64,000 bases of DNA from Panacibacter microcysteis (GCF_015831355.1 NZ_JADWYR010000001.1:2728001-2792000), one strand, 5' to 3'. Counted from the first letter of the stretch, positions 1 through 9,592 are shown. Notes: a model not told the origin generated them from the sequence alone. Made by a program: numbers and translations.

Positions 1-2
1 AT

Positions 3-1730
3 TTTGCGGATAACATGACCAGCAGGCGGGAAAATCAAACACTCAAGCCATTTTTGAAGGCACAATCAGCATTTAATGTAGATAATGCTGCCGGCTTTAC
101 CGGTATTAAAAACAGTTACCCCGACGTGCTTACGTTAATCATTCCATTTAAGAATGAAAAACTGACTGTAGACCTGATTAAATCAGATATATTGACCAAT
201 ACATTCAGGGTTATAACAGATAAAAATCCTGCAGGGGAATTGGTAGAAAAGGGTGCCCATTACAGGGGTGTTGTACGTGATAGCAAATCGATTGTGAGCA
301 TCAGTCTTTTTGACAAAAAAGTAGAGGGATTGATTTCTATGGAAAACCGGTCTAATATCGAGATAACAAAATTGCTCGGTAAAAATGAAAATGATGCGCA
401 TGCTGTTTATGCCACAGAAGATCTGCTGGTAAAAAGCAATGGTCAACAAAATTGTCAACTCTTAAATCCGCCAAAATCGGAGCTGATAAAAACCCCGGGT
501 AAGAACGTGGCACCTGCGGCAAACATGCAGACATGTGTTACCAATTATTGGGAATGTGCTTATAATCTTTATCAGTATTTTGGAACTACGTCTGGGGTGA
601 GCTTTTTTACAACAGCATTATTTAATACTTATGCAACAATATTTTCAGATGAGCGAATCGGTATGAAATTAAATACCGTTTATATTTGGACTAGTGCGGA
701 TCCTTATGCAGATGACCTGAATACCTTCTCTTCATTACGTACAGGTTTTACGGAAAATCTTGCTATGCTCTTAAGTTCAACAGGCGGTGGCGGGGTTGCA
801 TGGCTGAACACACTCTGCTTTACAGGAGATTATTACAGACATTCTTTTTGTGGAAGTATTTTATTGTCAACAGTATTACCAATTACAACATATTCATGGC
901 CTGTGAACGTAACTACCCATGAAGTTGGTCATAATTTAGGAAGTCCGCACACACATGCATGCGCGTGGAATGGCAATAATACTGCTATTGATGGTTGTGG
1001 ACCTTCTGCAGGTTACAGCGAAGGATGTACAAACAAACTTCCTTCGACCGGTGGAACAATAATGAGTTACTGTCATTTGACTTCTGTTGGAGTAAAGTTG
1101 ACAAAAGGTTTTGGGACACAGCCGGGTGACTTAATAAGAAGTGTAGTGAGCTCTTGCATCACATCAACCTGTCAACCAACCGGTAATACATGCAGACCGC
1201 CTTCAAATTTGAGAACGACCAACATCACCACGGGTGGAGCTACCTTGCTTTGGGCAAAAGTTGCCGGAGCCACATATTATTATGTCTATTTAAGTTCGGA
1301 TAACGGGGCGACCTTTTCTCTTGTTGGCAACTATATTTATGGAACTACATTTAGGGTATCAGGTCTTTCTGCTAATAAGAACTATATCTTCGAAGTATGG
1401 GTTGCCTGTGCCAGCGGCCTGAATAACTCTGCCAGTTCGAGCTTTACAACCGCGGCAGCTTCAGTTGCACCCGGTATAAATGCAGATGGTAAGAACGCTG
1501 TGTTTTCTGTATATCCGAATCCCGTAACAGGTGGGCGATTCACTATATCACTGTTAAAAGGCTATGAAAACTCTACGGTGGAAATACTCAATAGCTGGCA
1601 ACAGGTAATAATTGCCAGTAAAGTGAAAGGCTTGCAGCATTCGTTTAATACTTCTTTGTCAAAAGGAATTTATTACGTACGTGTAACAAATAAAGATGAA
1701 ATGATTACAGGCAAGCTACTGGTTGAATAG
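3..1730 (+). CDS. Secreted zinc metalloprotease with T9SS tail (5' truncated)
   Basis: A secreted zinc endopeptidase of the reprolysin-like (metzincin) group. Counting from the ATG at 15, the zinc motif HEVGHNLGSPH (HExxHxxGxxH) covers residues 302-312, and the Met-turn methionine of IMSYCH is near residue 350. A fibronectin type III domain follows at about residues 396-483. A type IX secretion sorting domain starting with VYPNP fills about 497-571. The frame is open upstream of the ATG to the window edge and no signal peptide is visible, so the true start lies outside the window. The N-terminal part resembles a metzincin propeptide region. Zinc chemistry and T9SS export are known for these families; the substrate is unknown. 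A terminator follows directly. Confidence 0.9.
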   Translation, partial: FADNMTSRRENQTLKPFLKAQSAFNVDNAAGFTGIKNSYPDVLTLIIPFKNEKLTVDLIKSDILTNTFRVITDKNPAGELVEKGAHYRGVVRDSKSIVSISLFDKKVEGLISMENRSNIEITKLLGKNENDAHAVYATEDLLVKSNGQQNCQLLNPPKSELIKTPGKNVAPAANMQTCVTNYWECAYNLYQYFGTTSGVSFFTTALFNTYATIFSDERIGMKLNTVYIWTSADPYADDLNTFSSLRTGFTENLAMLLSSTGGGGVAWLNTLCFTGDYYRHSFCGSILLSTVLPITTYSWPVNVTTHEVGHNLGSPHTHACAWNGNNTAIDGCGPSAGYSEGCTNKLPSTGGTIMSYCHLTSVGVKLTKGFGTQPGDLIRSVVSSCITSTCQPTGNTCRPPSNLRTTNITTGGATLLWAKVAGATYYYVYLSSDNGATFSLVGNYIYGTTFRVSGLSANKNYIFEVWVACASGLNNSASSSFTTAAASVAPGINADGKNAVFSVYPNPVTGGRFTISLLKGYENSTVEILNSWQQVIIASKVKGLQHSFNTSLSKGIYYVRVTNKDEMITGKLLVE

Positions 1731-1750
1731 CAGTCTGGAAAAGTATTACA

Positions 1751-1778
1751 AAAGCAGCCCAGATGGGCTGCTTTTTTT
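1751..1778 (+). terminator. Rho-independent terminator of the metalloprotease gene
   Basis: The sequence AGCAGCCC-AGAT-GGGCTGCT forms an 8-bp stem with a tetraloop and is followed by a run of seven T, 20 bases after the stop codon. Confidence 0.85.
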
Positions 1779-1935
1779 ATCCGTAAATTATGTGTAATAA
1801 CCGTTTAGCTACAAGCTTTGCCTTTTGTACAATCAGGAACGGAATAATAAAATAAAAGCTGCACTTTTATATTCCCGCTTTAACCACAGGCTTCTGCACC
1901 TTAACCGCATTATTTACTATTTCAAATAATTATAT

Positions 1936-2319
1936 ATGAGAAAGTCATTTCTGCTGACAGGCGCATGTATGCTTTTGTTGTTGTTTACGCTATCATGTAC
2001 CCGGTATGGCGACAACCGTAACATAAGTGTGAGTATAAGTGAAAATGAACATACGTATAAATTAGTTGCTTATTTCAACAGGAATAAAACAAAGGCTGTG
2101 CATGAATACATGGATCAAATATTGGGTAGCTATTCCGATATGTCATTTGTAAACAGTGAAATTGATGCAGATCTGACACTCAATAACGGGGCTACGTTTT
2201 ACCTGAAATCTGTACCGGGAGAATTAGAAGTAGCATTGGACAAAAGGGAAAATACCAAGGCCAACTATATTATCATAAAAGATATGTGTGCAGGTATAAA
2301 GGACGTGGTGAAAGATTAG
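1936..2319 (+). CDS. Small hypothetical lipoprotein
   Basis: A 127-residue protein with a lipoprotein signal peptide: a short basic start (MRKSF), a leucine-rich stretch, then FTLSC with the lipidated cysteine at about position 21. The mature part is polar, with no domain I recognise. It is probably anchored in an envelope membrane. The gene stands alone, between the metalloprotease terminator and another small gene. The start codon is chosen because it gives a well-formed signal peptide. Function unknown. Confidence 0.7.
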   Translation: MRKSFLLTGACMLLLLFTLSCTRYGDNRNISVSISENEHTYKLVAYFNRNKTKAVHEYMDQILGSYSDMSFVNSEIDADLTLNNGATFYLKSVPGELEVALDKRENTKANYIIIKDMCAGIKDVVKD

Positions 2320-2439
2320 TATCATCCGCTTAAATCCGGGCAGGGATCTTTTTCGTTTATTTTAACGCAAATTTCATTACAAAAACTGTGTAAAATGCGA
2401 CTAATAAACGTCTAAATAGTAACAATTAAATGCTGTACT

Positions 2440-2766
2440 ATGGAAAGGATCTCTACTCAACAGGAAATTTTGCTGGCAACAGGTACTGCTTTTTTTGAAC
2501 AACAATGTTTTGAAAGAACGGAGTCAGGCAGTAACAAAGCGCTTTCGCAAAAAGAAAAAATAGAAGAAGCTTGCTGGAATGGAATGTTGCCTGACCTGCT
2601 CCCTGGCATTGTGGAAAAAAACGAAAATGGTAAATACCTTTTACTTTGGAACATTGCGCATCATAAAGCCTTTATGGAAATAGACCTTTGTGATGAACCG
2701 ATAGCAAATGACGGCTATTATTCGGTAAATCCTTATGTGTTTCTGCAGCACCATAACGGTAACTAA
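2440..2766 (+). CDS. Hypothetical protein, 108 aa
   Basis: A soluble acidic protein of 108 residues with no signal peptide, membrane segment or familiar motif. The sequence has normal amino-acid composition and two Trp/His-containing stretches near the C-terminus (LLWNIAHHKAF), which argues for a folded protein rather than a chance frame. It lies in the same direction as the lipoprotein gene upstream, with a 120-base gap. A dispersed intergenic repeat and a bidirectional terminator follow. Function unknown. Confidence 0.6.
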   Translation: MERISTQQEILLATGTAFFEQQCFERTESGSNKALSQKEKIEEACWNGMLPDLLPGIVEKNENGKYLLLWNIAHHKAFMEIDLCDEPIANDGYYSVNPYVFLQHHNGN

Positions 2767-2816
2767 GTTTTGTGCATTCAGGCAATGAAACATAATACTG
2801 TGATCTCCGCTTTTGC

Positions 2817-2890
2817 TGCATAGTATTGATGGCGCTGAAGAGTGCGACGCAACGAAAGTTTCATATTGTTTTGACAGCCGGGCTCATAAA
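2817..2890 (+). repeat. Dispersed intergenic repeat, copy 1 (GCGACGC type)
   Basis: Contains the family core GAGTGCGACGCAAC (2840-2853) followed about 25 bases later by GCCGGGCTCATAAA. It lies between convergent genes, just before a terminator. Confidence 0.8.
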
Positions 2891-2902
2891 TTCATTTAAA
2901 AT

Positions 2903-2934
2903 AAAAAACGCCACTTGTAAAGTGGCGTTTTTTA
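2903..2934. terminator. Bidirectional terminator between convergent genes
   Basis: AAAAAACGCCACTT-GTA-AAGTGGCGTTTTTT is a perfect stem with an A tract on the left and a T tract on the right, so it can serve both the plus-strand gene ending at 2766 and the minus-strand protease ending at 2936. Confidence 0.9.
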
Positions 2935-2935
2935 T

Positions 2936-5900
2936 TTATCGTTTTTCGTAAGACGGTAATTTTGGTGGCATGTACCCTTTTGTCTTCAGGAGGTTTTTAA
3001 TTTCGCTGATTGCGCGTTCTAACTGAGGATCTGTGTCTTTGGCCATAGCGGTGAGATCTTCCGGTACTTCGATGTCTGGCTCTACACCATGCCCTTCTTT
3101 AAACCAGGTGCCATCAACATTGTACATGCGGAAAGTCGGAACCGTTACACTTCCACCATCTATCAGGTCGGGGGACCCGCTCAAACCAATGAGGCCGCCC
3201 CATGTTCTGGTACCAATGAGCGGGCCAAGACCTTTTTTACGGAAATAATCGGGAAAGGCATCTCCACCGCTGCCACTCCAGCCATTCATCAGCATTACTT
3301 TGGGGCCGTAGTTTGCGAATGGTGGCCATTGCCATGACTCGCCGTCGCGTATGGCCCAATATGCAAGTGGTGTGCGATTCAGCATTTCTATAAAACGGTC
3401 TGGTATCTGGCCACCATCATTGAACCGTTCATCAATAATGAGGGCTTTTTTCTCCGTTTGCGCATTGAGCTGGCGCAGCAATTCTGTCTGGCCATCTACT
3501 CCTGTGCTTGGAACATATACATAACCCACTTCGCCATTGGTAGCTTCTTCAACACGTTTACGCATTGCTTCTATCCATGCAAGATTGCGTAAGCGGTACT
3601 CGTCATCCATCGTTTGTACCACAACTGTTTTTGCATTGTTAAATGATGGAATATTGTTATACGTTAATTCCACTGGTTTGTTGGAAAGCCCGAGAAACGC
3701 TGCGTATGGTTCGCCGGCAGTTGTAAGTGCCACACCGTTTACAGCCAGTATGTAATCGCCTTCCCTGATACCAAGCCATGTTACGTCCAGGGATGAATGA
3801 ACTTCTGCATCCCACGGTGCGGCTTTAAGTATTTTTTTGATTCTATAGAAATTGCCTTCTGCCTGCCAGTTAATACCCAGGTAACCGCAGCTTTGAGACT
3901 TTTCTTTTTCTATATCGCCGCCGCCATGATAGGTATGTGAAGCATTTAATTCGCCAATCATTTCGCCGATTATGAAATCTACTTCTTCGCGGGTCATAGC
4001 ATGCTCAACCATTTTCAGGTAGCGTTCTTTTACAAGATTCCAGTTTACGCCATGCATATTTGGATCGTAGAAAAAATCTCTCTCCATGCGCCAGGCATCA
4101 GTAAACAATTGTTTCCACTCTGCCATAGGTTCAACAATACTCATCATTTCAGCAGTTCGAACAGGTTTATCGAATTTCTGGCCTTCGTCAGCCGCGATAA
4201 CGGCAAATGATGAGCCTTTTGCGGCCAGCAGTTTTTCTTTGTTTGCCGCCATGATATAGTAGTCAGCGCCATCGAGAATAGTTTTTTCTTCACGTTTATC
4301 GAGGTCGTAAAACTTAATAGCGGGAGACCCATCATTGCTGCCTGTATTAGGGTAACGCATGTAAATGATCTTTCCTTTTATTGCATTGAGATTGCCAAGA
4401 TTACCGGCCACTGGAGAGAGAATCAACATACGCTGTTCTATTCCGTCAAAGTCAATTGCGACAGCATCTTTGTCGACCGATTTTTTATCTGAAGCTGTAT
4501 CTTTTGCATCTTTTTTCTTTTTTGTATCTTTTTTGTCTGCCTGTTTTTCATCTTTTGTTTCATCTTCTTTGATTGATACCGTGTCGTTTTTAGGCGCAAA
4601 AATAGAAACGGCATCTTTCTTCAAAGGGATAGCAGCGAGCTGTGTGGAGTTGGCGTAAATAAATGAGTTGTCAAAATCGCTGTAGTAGGGATTGAAAGAC
4701 TGGTTGGTGAGCAGGTAAATGTATTTACCCTCTTCATCAAACACAGGGTTATTGGAGTTGTAGTAACCGCTTGTAACCTGTTGTGCTTTTTTTGATTTCG
4801 TATCGTAGACAAAAACAGCGTTGTGCCAATTTTCAATGTCCCGGGCATAGGTCAGCCACCTGCTGTCCGGGCTCCAGCTACAGCAAAAGCCTTCCAGGTT
4901 GCCGTGAGACCAGCGTAAGGCTTTATCAACATCGTAGATTTGAGCCGCGGTAATATCGTAAATCTTAATCTTGTTGCCTTTATCGATAAAGGCAAGCTTT
5001 TTACTGTCGGGACTCCAGTAAAGCTGATACCGGTAACCAGCGTCCAATGAAGTAAGTTTTGCGGCAGCATTTTCTTTACCAGGCTGCATCATCCATAGTT
5101 CGTATTCGCCTGACTGGTCACTCCAGTAAGCAATGTTTTTACCGTCAGGGCTGTAAGCGGGATAACGCTCTGCAACGCCCGGACTTGAAGTAAGATTTTT
5201 TACAAAGCCATCTTTTGCGGGTACGGAAAAAATATCACCTCGTGCTTCTACGATTACGCGGTTGCCATCGGGGCTTACGTTTACGTGCTGAATATATCGT
5301 TGTGCACTTTCTGCTTTAGGTTTCAAAGCAGTTCTGTCTGTTATAACATCCACTTTTACTTCTTTCACCTGCTTCGAGGCAAAAGAATACAGGTAAAGTT
5401 TGCCACCTTGTTCAAACACTATTTCGTCTGACCCCATAGATGGGTAATGCGCGTCATAATCGGTATATTTTGTAAGCTGCTCAAATTTCTTTGCAGGAAT
5501 ATCATAACGCCAGAGATTCATTCTTTCTTCTGTGCCGCGGTCTGAAAGAAAATAAATTGAATTGTCATGCCACATCGGAAATTCATCTGCCGCGTCGCTG
5601 TTGGCGGAGATGTTTTCGGAGGCCAGCGTGGTAAAATTGAAAATATGGATATCAGCATTCCAGCCACCGCGATAGCGTTTCCAGTTGCGGCCAACCTGCG
5701 AGCGAAAGTTGAGTGCCATTTGTTTGCCATCAGGAGAATACGAACCAAACTCTGCATAAGCCATCGGAAGCTTTTGTTCTGCACCGCCGTTTGCCGGTGC
5801 AGTATAAAACTGGTTGAAGCGGTATTTGCCGCTTTCCCTGATTGACGCAAAAAATATGCTTGTACCATCTGGTGTCCAGTCTACAAGACGGTCTCCATAA

Positions 5901-6217
5901 CTGTGTGCGGTAATGCGAACCGGTACACCACCGGTAACGGGCATCACGTACACATCTTTGTTCCCGTCGTAGTTGCCGGTAAATGCTATACGTTTACCAT
6001 CCGGTGAAAACTTCGGATAGCTTTCCACACCGGCGGGAGAACTGAGTTTAATAGCAGTGCCACCTTCTTTTGGTACTACCCAGACGTCGTTTGCATAAGT
6101 GAATACGATCTGTGTTTTTGATACATCGGGAAAGCGAAAAAGGCCGGCATCGGTTTGCGCCAGTAAAGACATACTACAACATGCTGCCGGTAGCAGGCAT
6201 GCAAACATTTTCTTCAT
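2936..6217 (-). CDS. Tricorn-like protease (S41 family)
   Basis: A 1093-residue periplasmic or exported serine protease of the Tricorn type. It starts with a signal peptide (MKKMFACLLPAACCSMSLLAQ). The N-terminal half holds many WD40/TolB-like PD40 repeats (SPDGK, WSPDSK) forming beta-propellers. A strongly charged Lys/Asp linker lies near residues 545-580. The C-terminal half has the Tricorn core, a PDZ domain and the S41 fold. An SH pair in ELNASHTYHGG matches the Ser-His of the Tricorn active site, and GSGGDAF in the C-terminal part carries the probable nucleophilic serine. The family degrades peptides. The gene is single and ends at a bidirectional terminator. Confidence 0.92.
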   Translation of the reverse strand: MKKMFACLLPAACCSMSLLAQTDAGLFRFPDVSKTQIVFTYANDVWVVPKEGGTAIKLSSPAGVESYPKFSPDGKRIAFTGNYDGNKDVYVMPVTGGVPVRITAHSYGDRLVDWTPDGTSIFFASIRESGKYRFNQFYTAPANGGAEQKLPMAYAEFGSYSPDGKQMALNFRSQVGRNWKRYRGGWNADIHIFNFTTLASENISANSDAADEFPMWHDNSIYFLSDRGTEERMNLWRYDIPAKKFEQLTKYTDYDAHYPSMGSDEIVFEQGGKLYLYSFASKQVKEVKVDVITDRTALKPKAESAQRYIQHVNVSPDGNRVIVEARGDIFSVPAKDGFVKNLTSSPGVAERYPAYSPDGKNIAYWSDQSGEYELWMMQPGKENAAAKLTSLDAGYRYQLYWSPDSKKLAFIDKGNKIKIYDITAAQIYDVDKALRWSHGNLEGFCCSWSPDSRWLTYARDIENWHNAVFVYDTKSKKAQQVTSGYYNSNNPVFDEEGKYIYLLTNQSFNPYYSDFDNSFIYANSTQLAAIPLKKDAVSIFAPKNDTVSIKEDETKDEKQADKKDTKKKKDAKDTASDKKSVDKDAVAIDFDGIEQRMLILSPVAGNLGNLNAIKGKIIYMRYPNTGSNDGSPAIKFYDLDKREEKTILDGADYYIMAANKEKLLAAKGSSFAVIAADEGQKFDKPVRTAEMMSIVEPMAEWKQLFTDAWRMERDFFYDPNMHGVNWNLVKERYLKMVEHAMTREEVDFIIGEMIGELNASHTYHGGGDIEKEKSQSCGYLGINWQAEGNFYRIKKILKAAPWDAEVHSSLDVTWLGIREGDYILAVNGVALTTAGEPYAAFLGLSNKPVELTYNNIPSFNNAKTVVVQTMDDEYRLRNLAWIEAMRKRVEEATNGEVGYVYVPSTGVDGQTELLRQLNAQTEKKALIIDERFNDGGQIPDRFIEMLNRTPLAYWAIRDGESWQWPPFANYGPKVMLMNGWSGSGGDAFPDYFRKKGLGPLIGTRTWGGLIGLSGSPDLIDGGSVTVPTFRMYNVDGTWFKEGHGVEPDIEVPEDLTAMAKDTDPQLERAISEIKNLLKTKGYMPPKLPSYEKR

Positions 6218-6512
6218 GTTGACTATTTTAATGAGATAAATAAAATGTGGCCAGGGTGTGTTTATACGAATAGCGCCTGAAAGTTATAACAGGTGTTGTG
6301 GTAATGGGAATAGTTTTTTGTTGACCGGTTAAAACAGGGGAGCAGTGGATTAGCAGAACTCACCCCCAAAACTTTTGCAATGCGACATATTTAAAACAAT
6401 GATTAACAGGTGTATCAGCTTTTGAGAAACAGATTAATTACCTAGACTTGTCATAACTGGCGGTGCACACTAATTATAGTTTATGACCCATTAAAAAGCT
6501 GTCGCAAAATGA

Positions 6513-6575
6513 TCTGCAGTACAAGAGTGCGACGCAACAGGCGATGCCACAACGCACTGCTGCCGGGTACATAAA
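6513..6575 (+). repeat. Dispersed intergenic repeat, copy 2 (GCGACGC type)
   Basis: A near-consensus copy: TACAAGAGTGCGACGCAACA, then GCGATGCCAC, then TGCCGGGTACATAAA. It lies in the 438-base divergent gap 6218-6655 between the Tricorn-like gene and the isomerase-like gene. I see nothing else in that gap. Confidence 0.85.
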
Positions 6576-6655
6576 TTTCTTTTCACCAATACAATTACAA
6601 TGCTTATTCATTACATTTAGCCCAACGATTGTAAACTAATACCTAAATACTTTTT

Positions 6656-7576
6656 ATGCGTACATCAAGAAGAGACTTTTTAAAAAAAGGTACAATGGCT
6701 GCGGCCGGCGCAGCTTTGTTGTCTAATAAAATATTTGCAGCACCTGCAACAGCAACCATCCTTGGCGTGCAGTTGTATTCTGTAAGGGAAGACATGTACA
6801 AAGACACGTTGGGCACATTGAAAAAAGTGAGTGATGCCGGTTACAAATATGTGGAACATGCCGGCTATAACAACCGTAAATTTTATAGTAAATACACGGC
6901 CGCCGACTTTAAAAAAGTATTGGCAGATCTTGGCATGCAAATGAAGAGCGGCCATACCGTAATGGGCCGCAACCATTGGGATGAATCTAAAAAAGATTTT
7001 ACTGCTGCATGGAAGTATACTGTAGAAGATGCCGCAACAGCAGGGCAGGAGTACGTGATAAGCCCATGGCTGGATGAAAGCTACCGTAAAGACTATGATG
7101 GTCTTAAACGCTATATGGAAGTGTTTAATAAAAGTGGTGAACTGTGCAGGAAATCTGGTATGAAGTTCGGCTACCACAACCATGACTTTGAGTTTAGTGA
7201 AAAGCTGAATGGCGAAAAAGTATTTGACATTATCCTGCAAAACACAGACCCTTCTCTGGTGGCGCAGCAACTGGATATCGGAAACATGTACCATGCAGGC
7301 GGTGTGGCACTGGATATTGTAAAACAATACCCCGGCAGGTTTGAACTGATGCATGTAAAGGATGAGATAAAAGCTGCCAAAGGTGGAGAAATGGGTGGTG
7401 AATATGAGAGCACCATTTTGGGTAAAGGTATTATACCTGTAAAGGAAGTGATTGACCTGGGTAAAAAATCGGGTGGTACCATACATTTTGTGGTAGAGCA
7501 GGAATCTTACCAGGGTATGGCGCCTATAGATTGTGTGAAAGAAGATTATGCTATTATGAAGGGATGGGGATATTAA
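6656..7576 (+). CDS. Sugar phosphate isomerase/epimerase family protein, Tat-exported
   Basis: A 306-residue protein of the xylose isomerase-like TIM-barrel family (AP endonuclease 2 superfamily). It starts with a twin-arginine signal: RRDFLKKG, then an alanine-rich hydrophobic stretch ending near IFAAPA, so it is exported folded, probably with a bound metal. The barrel shows GVQLYSVRE early, FGYHNHDFEF in the middle (a His/Glu metal-site region), and LMHVKDE towards the end. Family members isomerise or epimerise sugars or inositols; the substrate here cannot be told. The gene is single, in a divergent arrangement with the Tricorn-like gene, and ends at a strong hairpin shared with the convergent protease gene. 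Confidence 0.85.
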   Translation: MRTSRRDFLKKGTMAAAGAALLSNKIFAAPATATILGVQLYSVREDMYKDTLGTLKKVSDAGYKYVEHAGYNNRKFYSKYTAADFKKVLADLGMQMKSGHTVMGRNHWDESKKDFTAAWKYTVEDAATAGQEYVISPWLDESYRKDYDGLKRYMEVFNKSGELCRKSGMKFGYHNHDFEFSEKLNGEKVFDIILQNTDPSLVAQQLDIGNMYHAGGVALDIVKQYPGRFELMHVKDEIKAAKGGEMGGEYESTILGKGIIPVKEVIDLGKKSGGTIHFVVEQESYQGMAPIDCVKEDYAIMKGWGY

Positions 7577-7590
7577 ACCGCTAAATATTT

Positions 7591-7631
7591 TAAACATAAA
7601 CGGCGGCGCGCAGCGCCGCCGTTTATGTTTT
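7591..7631. terminator. Long hairpin terminator between convergent genes
   Basis: AAACATAAACGGCGGCG and CGCCGCCGTTTATGTTT form a stem of about 17 bp around a short GC-rich loop. It lies between the isomerase-like gene (ends 7576) and the minus-strand protease (ends 7639) and can act in both directions. Confidence 0.8.
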
Positions 7632-7638
7632 GGCAAAC

Positions 7639-9228
7639 TTATTTTACTTCGAGTGCCTTTTTAATCATCGGGTCATTTACATTACTTACTTCGTAAAAGC
7701 CCTCACTGCGCCAGATTTGACGGGCAAGTTGCGCAGGAAATTTATCCAACAATTCCTTCTTTGCTTTGCTGTCAACCTTTGTAAGATCAATACTGTCGCG
7801 TTTTGCAAAATCAGTCAGTTGTTGCCATTCACGCTCACCGGCAGTGAAACTCTTTGCCAGGTCGAGCGGGGTTTTGTAAGCAGCGAGTGCGTCTTTATGC
7901 TGTATGTAATACGTGTATACAAAATTATTGAGTGTGTTTCTTATGTAAAGTTGTACAACCGGCTCGGGCTGAGATGCTGTATCAAAAGCAACAAAGATAT
8001 CTGGCGTTATACCACCGCCGCCATATACCGTGCGGCCACTTTTTGTTTTAAATGCGGGCCCGGCAGGTGTAGAGGTATCGCCATGCACCACTTCTCCGTT
8101 GTGAAAGCGTGTAAGCAACTCTTCTTCGTAGACCTCCCTGTTGTTGCTTTCATAAGGTTTTTGAATGTTGCGGCCCAGTGGTGTAAAATATCTTGCCACG
8201 GTAAGGCGCAGGGCACCACCATCACTCAGGTTAAATTGTTGTTGTACGAGGCCCTTACCAAATGTGCGCCGGCCAATGATCGTGGCGCGGTCCCAATCCT
8301 GCAGGGCGCCGGATAATACTTCGCTGGCACTTGCAGACGTTTCATCTACCAATACCGTAAGTTTACCGGTTTCAAAAAGGCCATCACGTTTGCAGTGGTA
8401 CTCCATCTCCGGTACGTGCGTGCCTTTTGTATATACGATCATCTTATCATTGTCAAGAAACTCATCGGCAATATCTACAGCTTCCTGCAATATGCCGCCG
8501 CCGTTACCACGCAGGTCGAGTATAAGCTCTTTCAATCCCTGTTTCTGCAGGCCTTCCAGCGCAGCCATAAATTCTTCGTAGGTGGTTTCAGAAAACTTGT
8601 TGATGTGTATAAAACCCAGGCCCGGTTGCATGATGTATGCAACATCAACAGAAGGTACCGGTATGGTGCCCCTGGTGATCATAAGTTTTACCGGTTTGTT
8701 ATCCCTCAGTACTGTAAGCGACACCTTTGACCCGCCTGCACCACGCAGCATTTTTCTTATTTCTGCCGGCTTAATTTTTACACCGGCAACATTGGCCGTA
8801 TCGTTTACTTTGATGATCTTATCGCCCACCTGCGCACCGGCTTTGAAAGAGGGGCCATCTGCTATTACGCTCACAATATTCACCGTGTCGCTAAAAATCT
8901 GGAACTCCACTCCGATACCCTGGAAATTGCCCTGCAGGTCTTCGGTAACATCCTGTAGTTCTACCGGCGGTATGTATAGCGAATGTGGGTCAAGGTGAGC
9001 CAGCATTTTGTTGATGGCATCTTCTTTCAGGCTGTCCACCGCAACCGTATCCACGTATTTATTTTGAATAAGGTTTAATATTTCCTGTATAGAACTGCTT
9101 TTTGTATTTTTCAGAAAGCCGGAAACACCGCCTGTATCTTCCCGCAGTTTGTAGCCGATCCACATACCCACCATCATAACAATTGAGAAAAGCAACGGCA
9201 GCCAAACCTGCAATTTTTTATTTACCAT
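7639..9228 (-). CDS. Carboxy-terminal processing peptidase (S41A)
   Basis: A 529-residue membrane-anchored periplasmic serine protease of the CtpA/Prc family. Residues 9-25 form an N-terminal membrane anchor. A PDZ domain follows at about 85-170 (GIGVEFQI, GAQVGDKIIKVN). The S41 catalytic core contains DETSASASEVLSGAL with the nucleophile Ser300 (the middle serine, by alignment with Tsp) and TFGKGLVQ with the general base Lys325, exactly 25 residues later as in E. coli Tsp. The family trims or degrades proteins from exposed C-termini in the envelope. It is transcribed alone, away from tRNA-Arg. Confidence 0.93.
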   Translation of the reverse strand: MVNKKLQVWLPLLFSIVMMVGMWIGYKLREDTGGVSGFLKNTKSSSIQEILNLIQNKYVDTVAVDSLKEDAINKMLAHLDPHSLYIPPVELQDVTEDLQGNFQGIGVEFQIFSDTVNIVSVIADGPSFKAGAQVGDKIIKVNDTANVAGVKIKPAEIRKMLRGAGGSKVSLTVLRDNKPVKLMITRGTIPVPSVDVAYIMQPGLGFIHINKFSETTYEEFMAALEGLQKQGLKELILDLRGNGGGILQEAVDIADEFLDNDKMIVYTKGTHVPEMEYHCKRDGLFETGKLTVLVDETSASASEVLSGALQDWDRATIIGRRTFGKGLVQQQFNLSDGGALRLTVARYFTPLGRNIQKPYESNNREVYEEELLTRFHNGEVVHGDTSTPAGPAFKTKSGRTVYGGGGITPDIFVAFDTASQPEPVVQLYIRNTLNNFVYTYYIQHKDALAAYKTPLDLAKSFTAGEREWQQLTDFAKRDSIDLTKVDSKAKKELLDKFPAQLARQIWRSEGFYEVSNVNDPMIKKALEVK

Positions 9229-9298
9229 TTTGCCAAGTACTTAGATATATTCTTAAAACACGAATATCAGTAATAATGTTATTAATGATCTTACAAAT

Positions 9299-9420
9299 GT
9301 TACCGGCTGCAGCAAACAAAGAATATTTTTATGATGCCGGCTGCAGGTACGTTGTGGCATCGCCTGTTGTGTCACTCACTTGTGCTTCCTGTTTTTATGG
9401 CGGCTGCAGCGTTGCGGTTT
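9299..9420 (-). repeat. Dispersed intergenic repeat, copy 3 (GTGACAC type)
   Basis: Reads GTGGCATCGCCTGTTGTGTCACTCAC on the plus strand, the reverse of the GTGAGTGACACAACAGG form, with GCCGGCTGCAGGTAC at the left end. A fragment TACCGGCTGCAGCA sits just before it. It lies between the divergent processing protease and tRNA-Arg. Confidence 0.75.
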
Positions 9421-9485
9421 ATCCCGCGTCTCCAATCATTTTTGAAGTAATTACCCAATTTTTTCCTTTTGTAACATTTCCCGCC

Positions 9486-9493
9486 TATATTTG
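9486..9493 (+). promoter_or_regulatory. -7 promoter element of tRNA-Arg
   Basis: TATATTTG matches the Bacteroidota -7 consensus TAnnTTTG and lies 20 bases before the tRNA. A TTTTG upstream is only 14 bases away, so the -33 element is uncertain. Confidence 0.5.
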
Positions 9494-9513
9494 CAACCCC
9501 AAATAAGGGAAAA

Positions 9514-9587
9514 GGCCTCGTAGCTCAACTGAATAGAGCATTTGACTACGGATCAAAAGGTTTCAGGTTTGAATCCTGACGAGGTCA
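9514..9587 (+). tRNA. tRNA-Arg (anticodon ACG)
   Basis: A full cloverleaf can be drawn. The acceptor arms GGCCTCG and CGAGGTC pair with one G-U. The D arm is GCTC/GAGC, and the anticodon stem TTTGA/TCAAA encloses loop CTACGGA (anticodon ACG). The T arm TCAGG/CCTGA has loop TTTGAAT. The discriminator is A and CCA is not encoded. It decodes CGN arginine codons after A34-to-inosine editing. A terminator follows closely, and then a toxin-antitoxin pair, as is common at tRNA insertion sites. Confidence 0.95.
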
Positions 9588-9592
9588 CATCT

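Noticed and set aside
6680-7636. A 318-codon minus-strand frame across the sugar isomerase-like gene.
   Set aside because: It is the antisense of a clear gene, its product is rich in Phe/His/Cys with no domain, and it crosses the terminator hairpin. It is a shadow frame.
7630-8316. A 228-codon plus-strand frame opposite the processing protease.
   Set aside because: Antisense to a well-supported S41 protease; no motif and abnormal composition.
9183-9506. A 107-codon plus-strand frame before tRNA-Arg.
   Set aside because: It overlaps the protease N-terminus, runs through a dispersed repeat and ends just before the tRNA. The same translated repeat (VVSLTCAFRFYG-like) appears in other spurious frames.
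9514-9587. Search for a duplicated tRNA 3' end marking an integrated element.
   Set aside because: No copy of the T-arm/acceptor sequence was found downstream of the AbiE genes up to about 11.9 kb, so element borders cannot be drawn.
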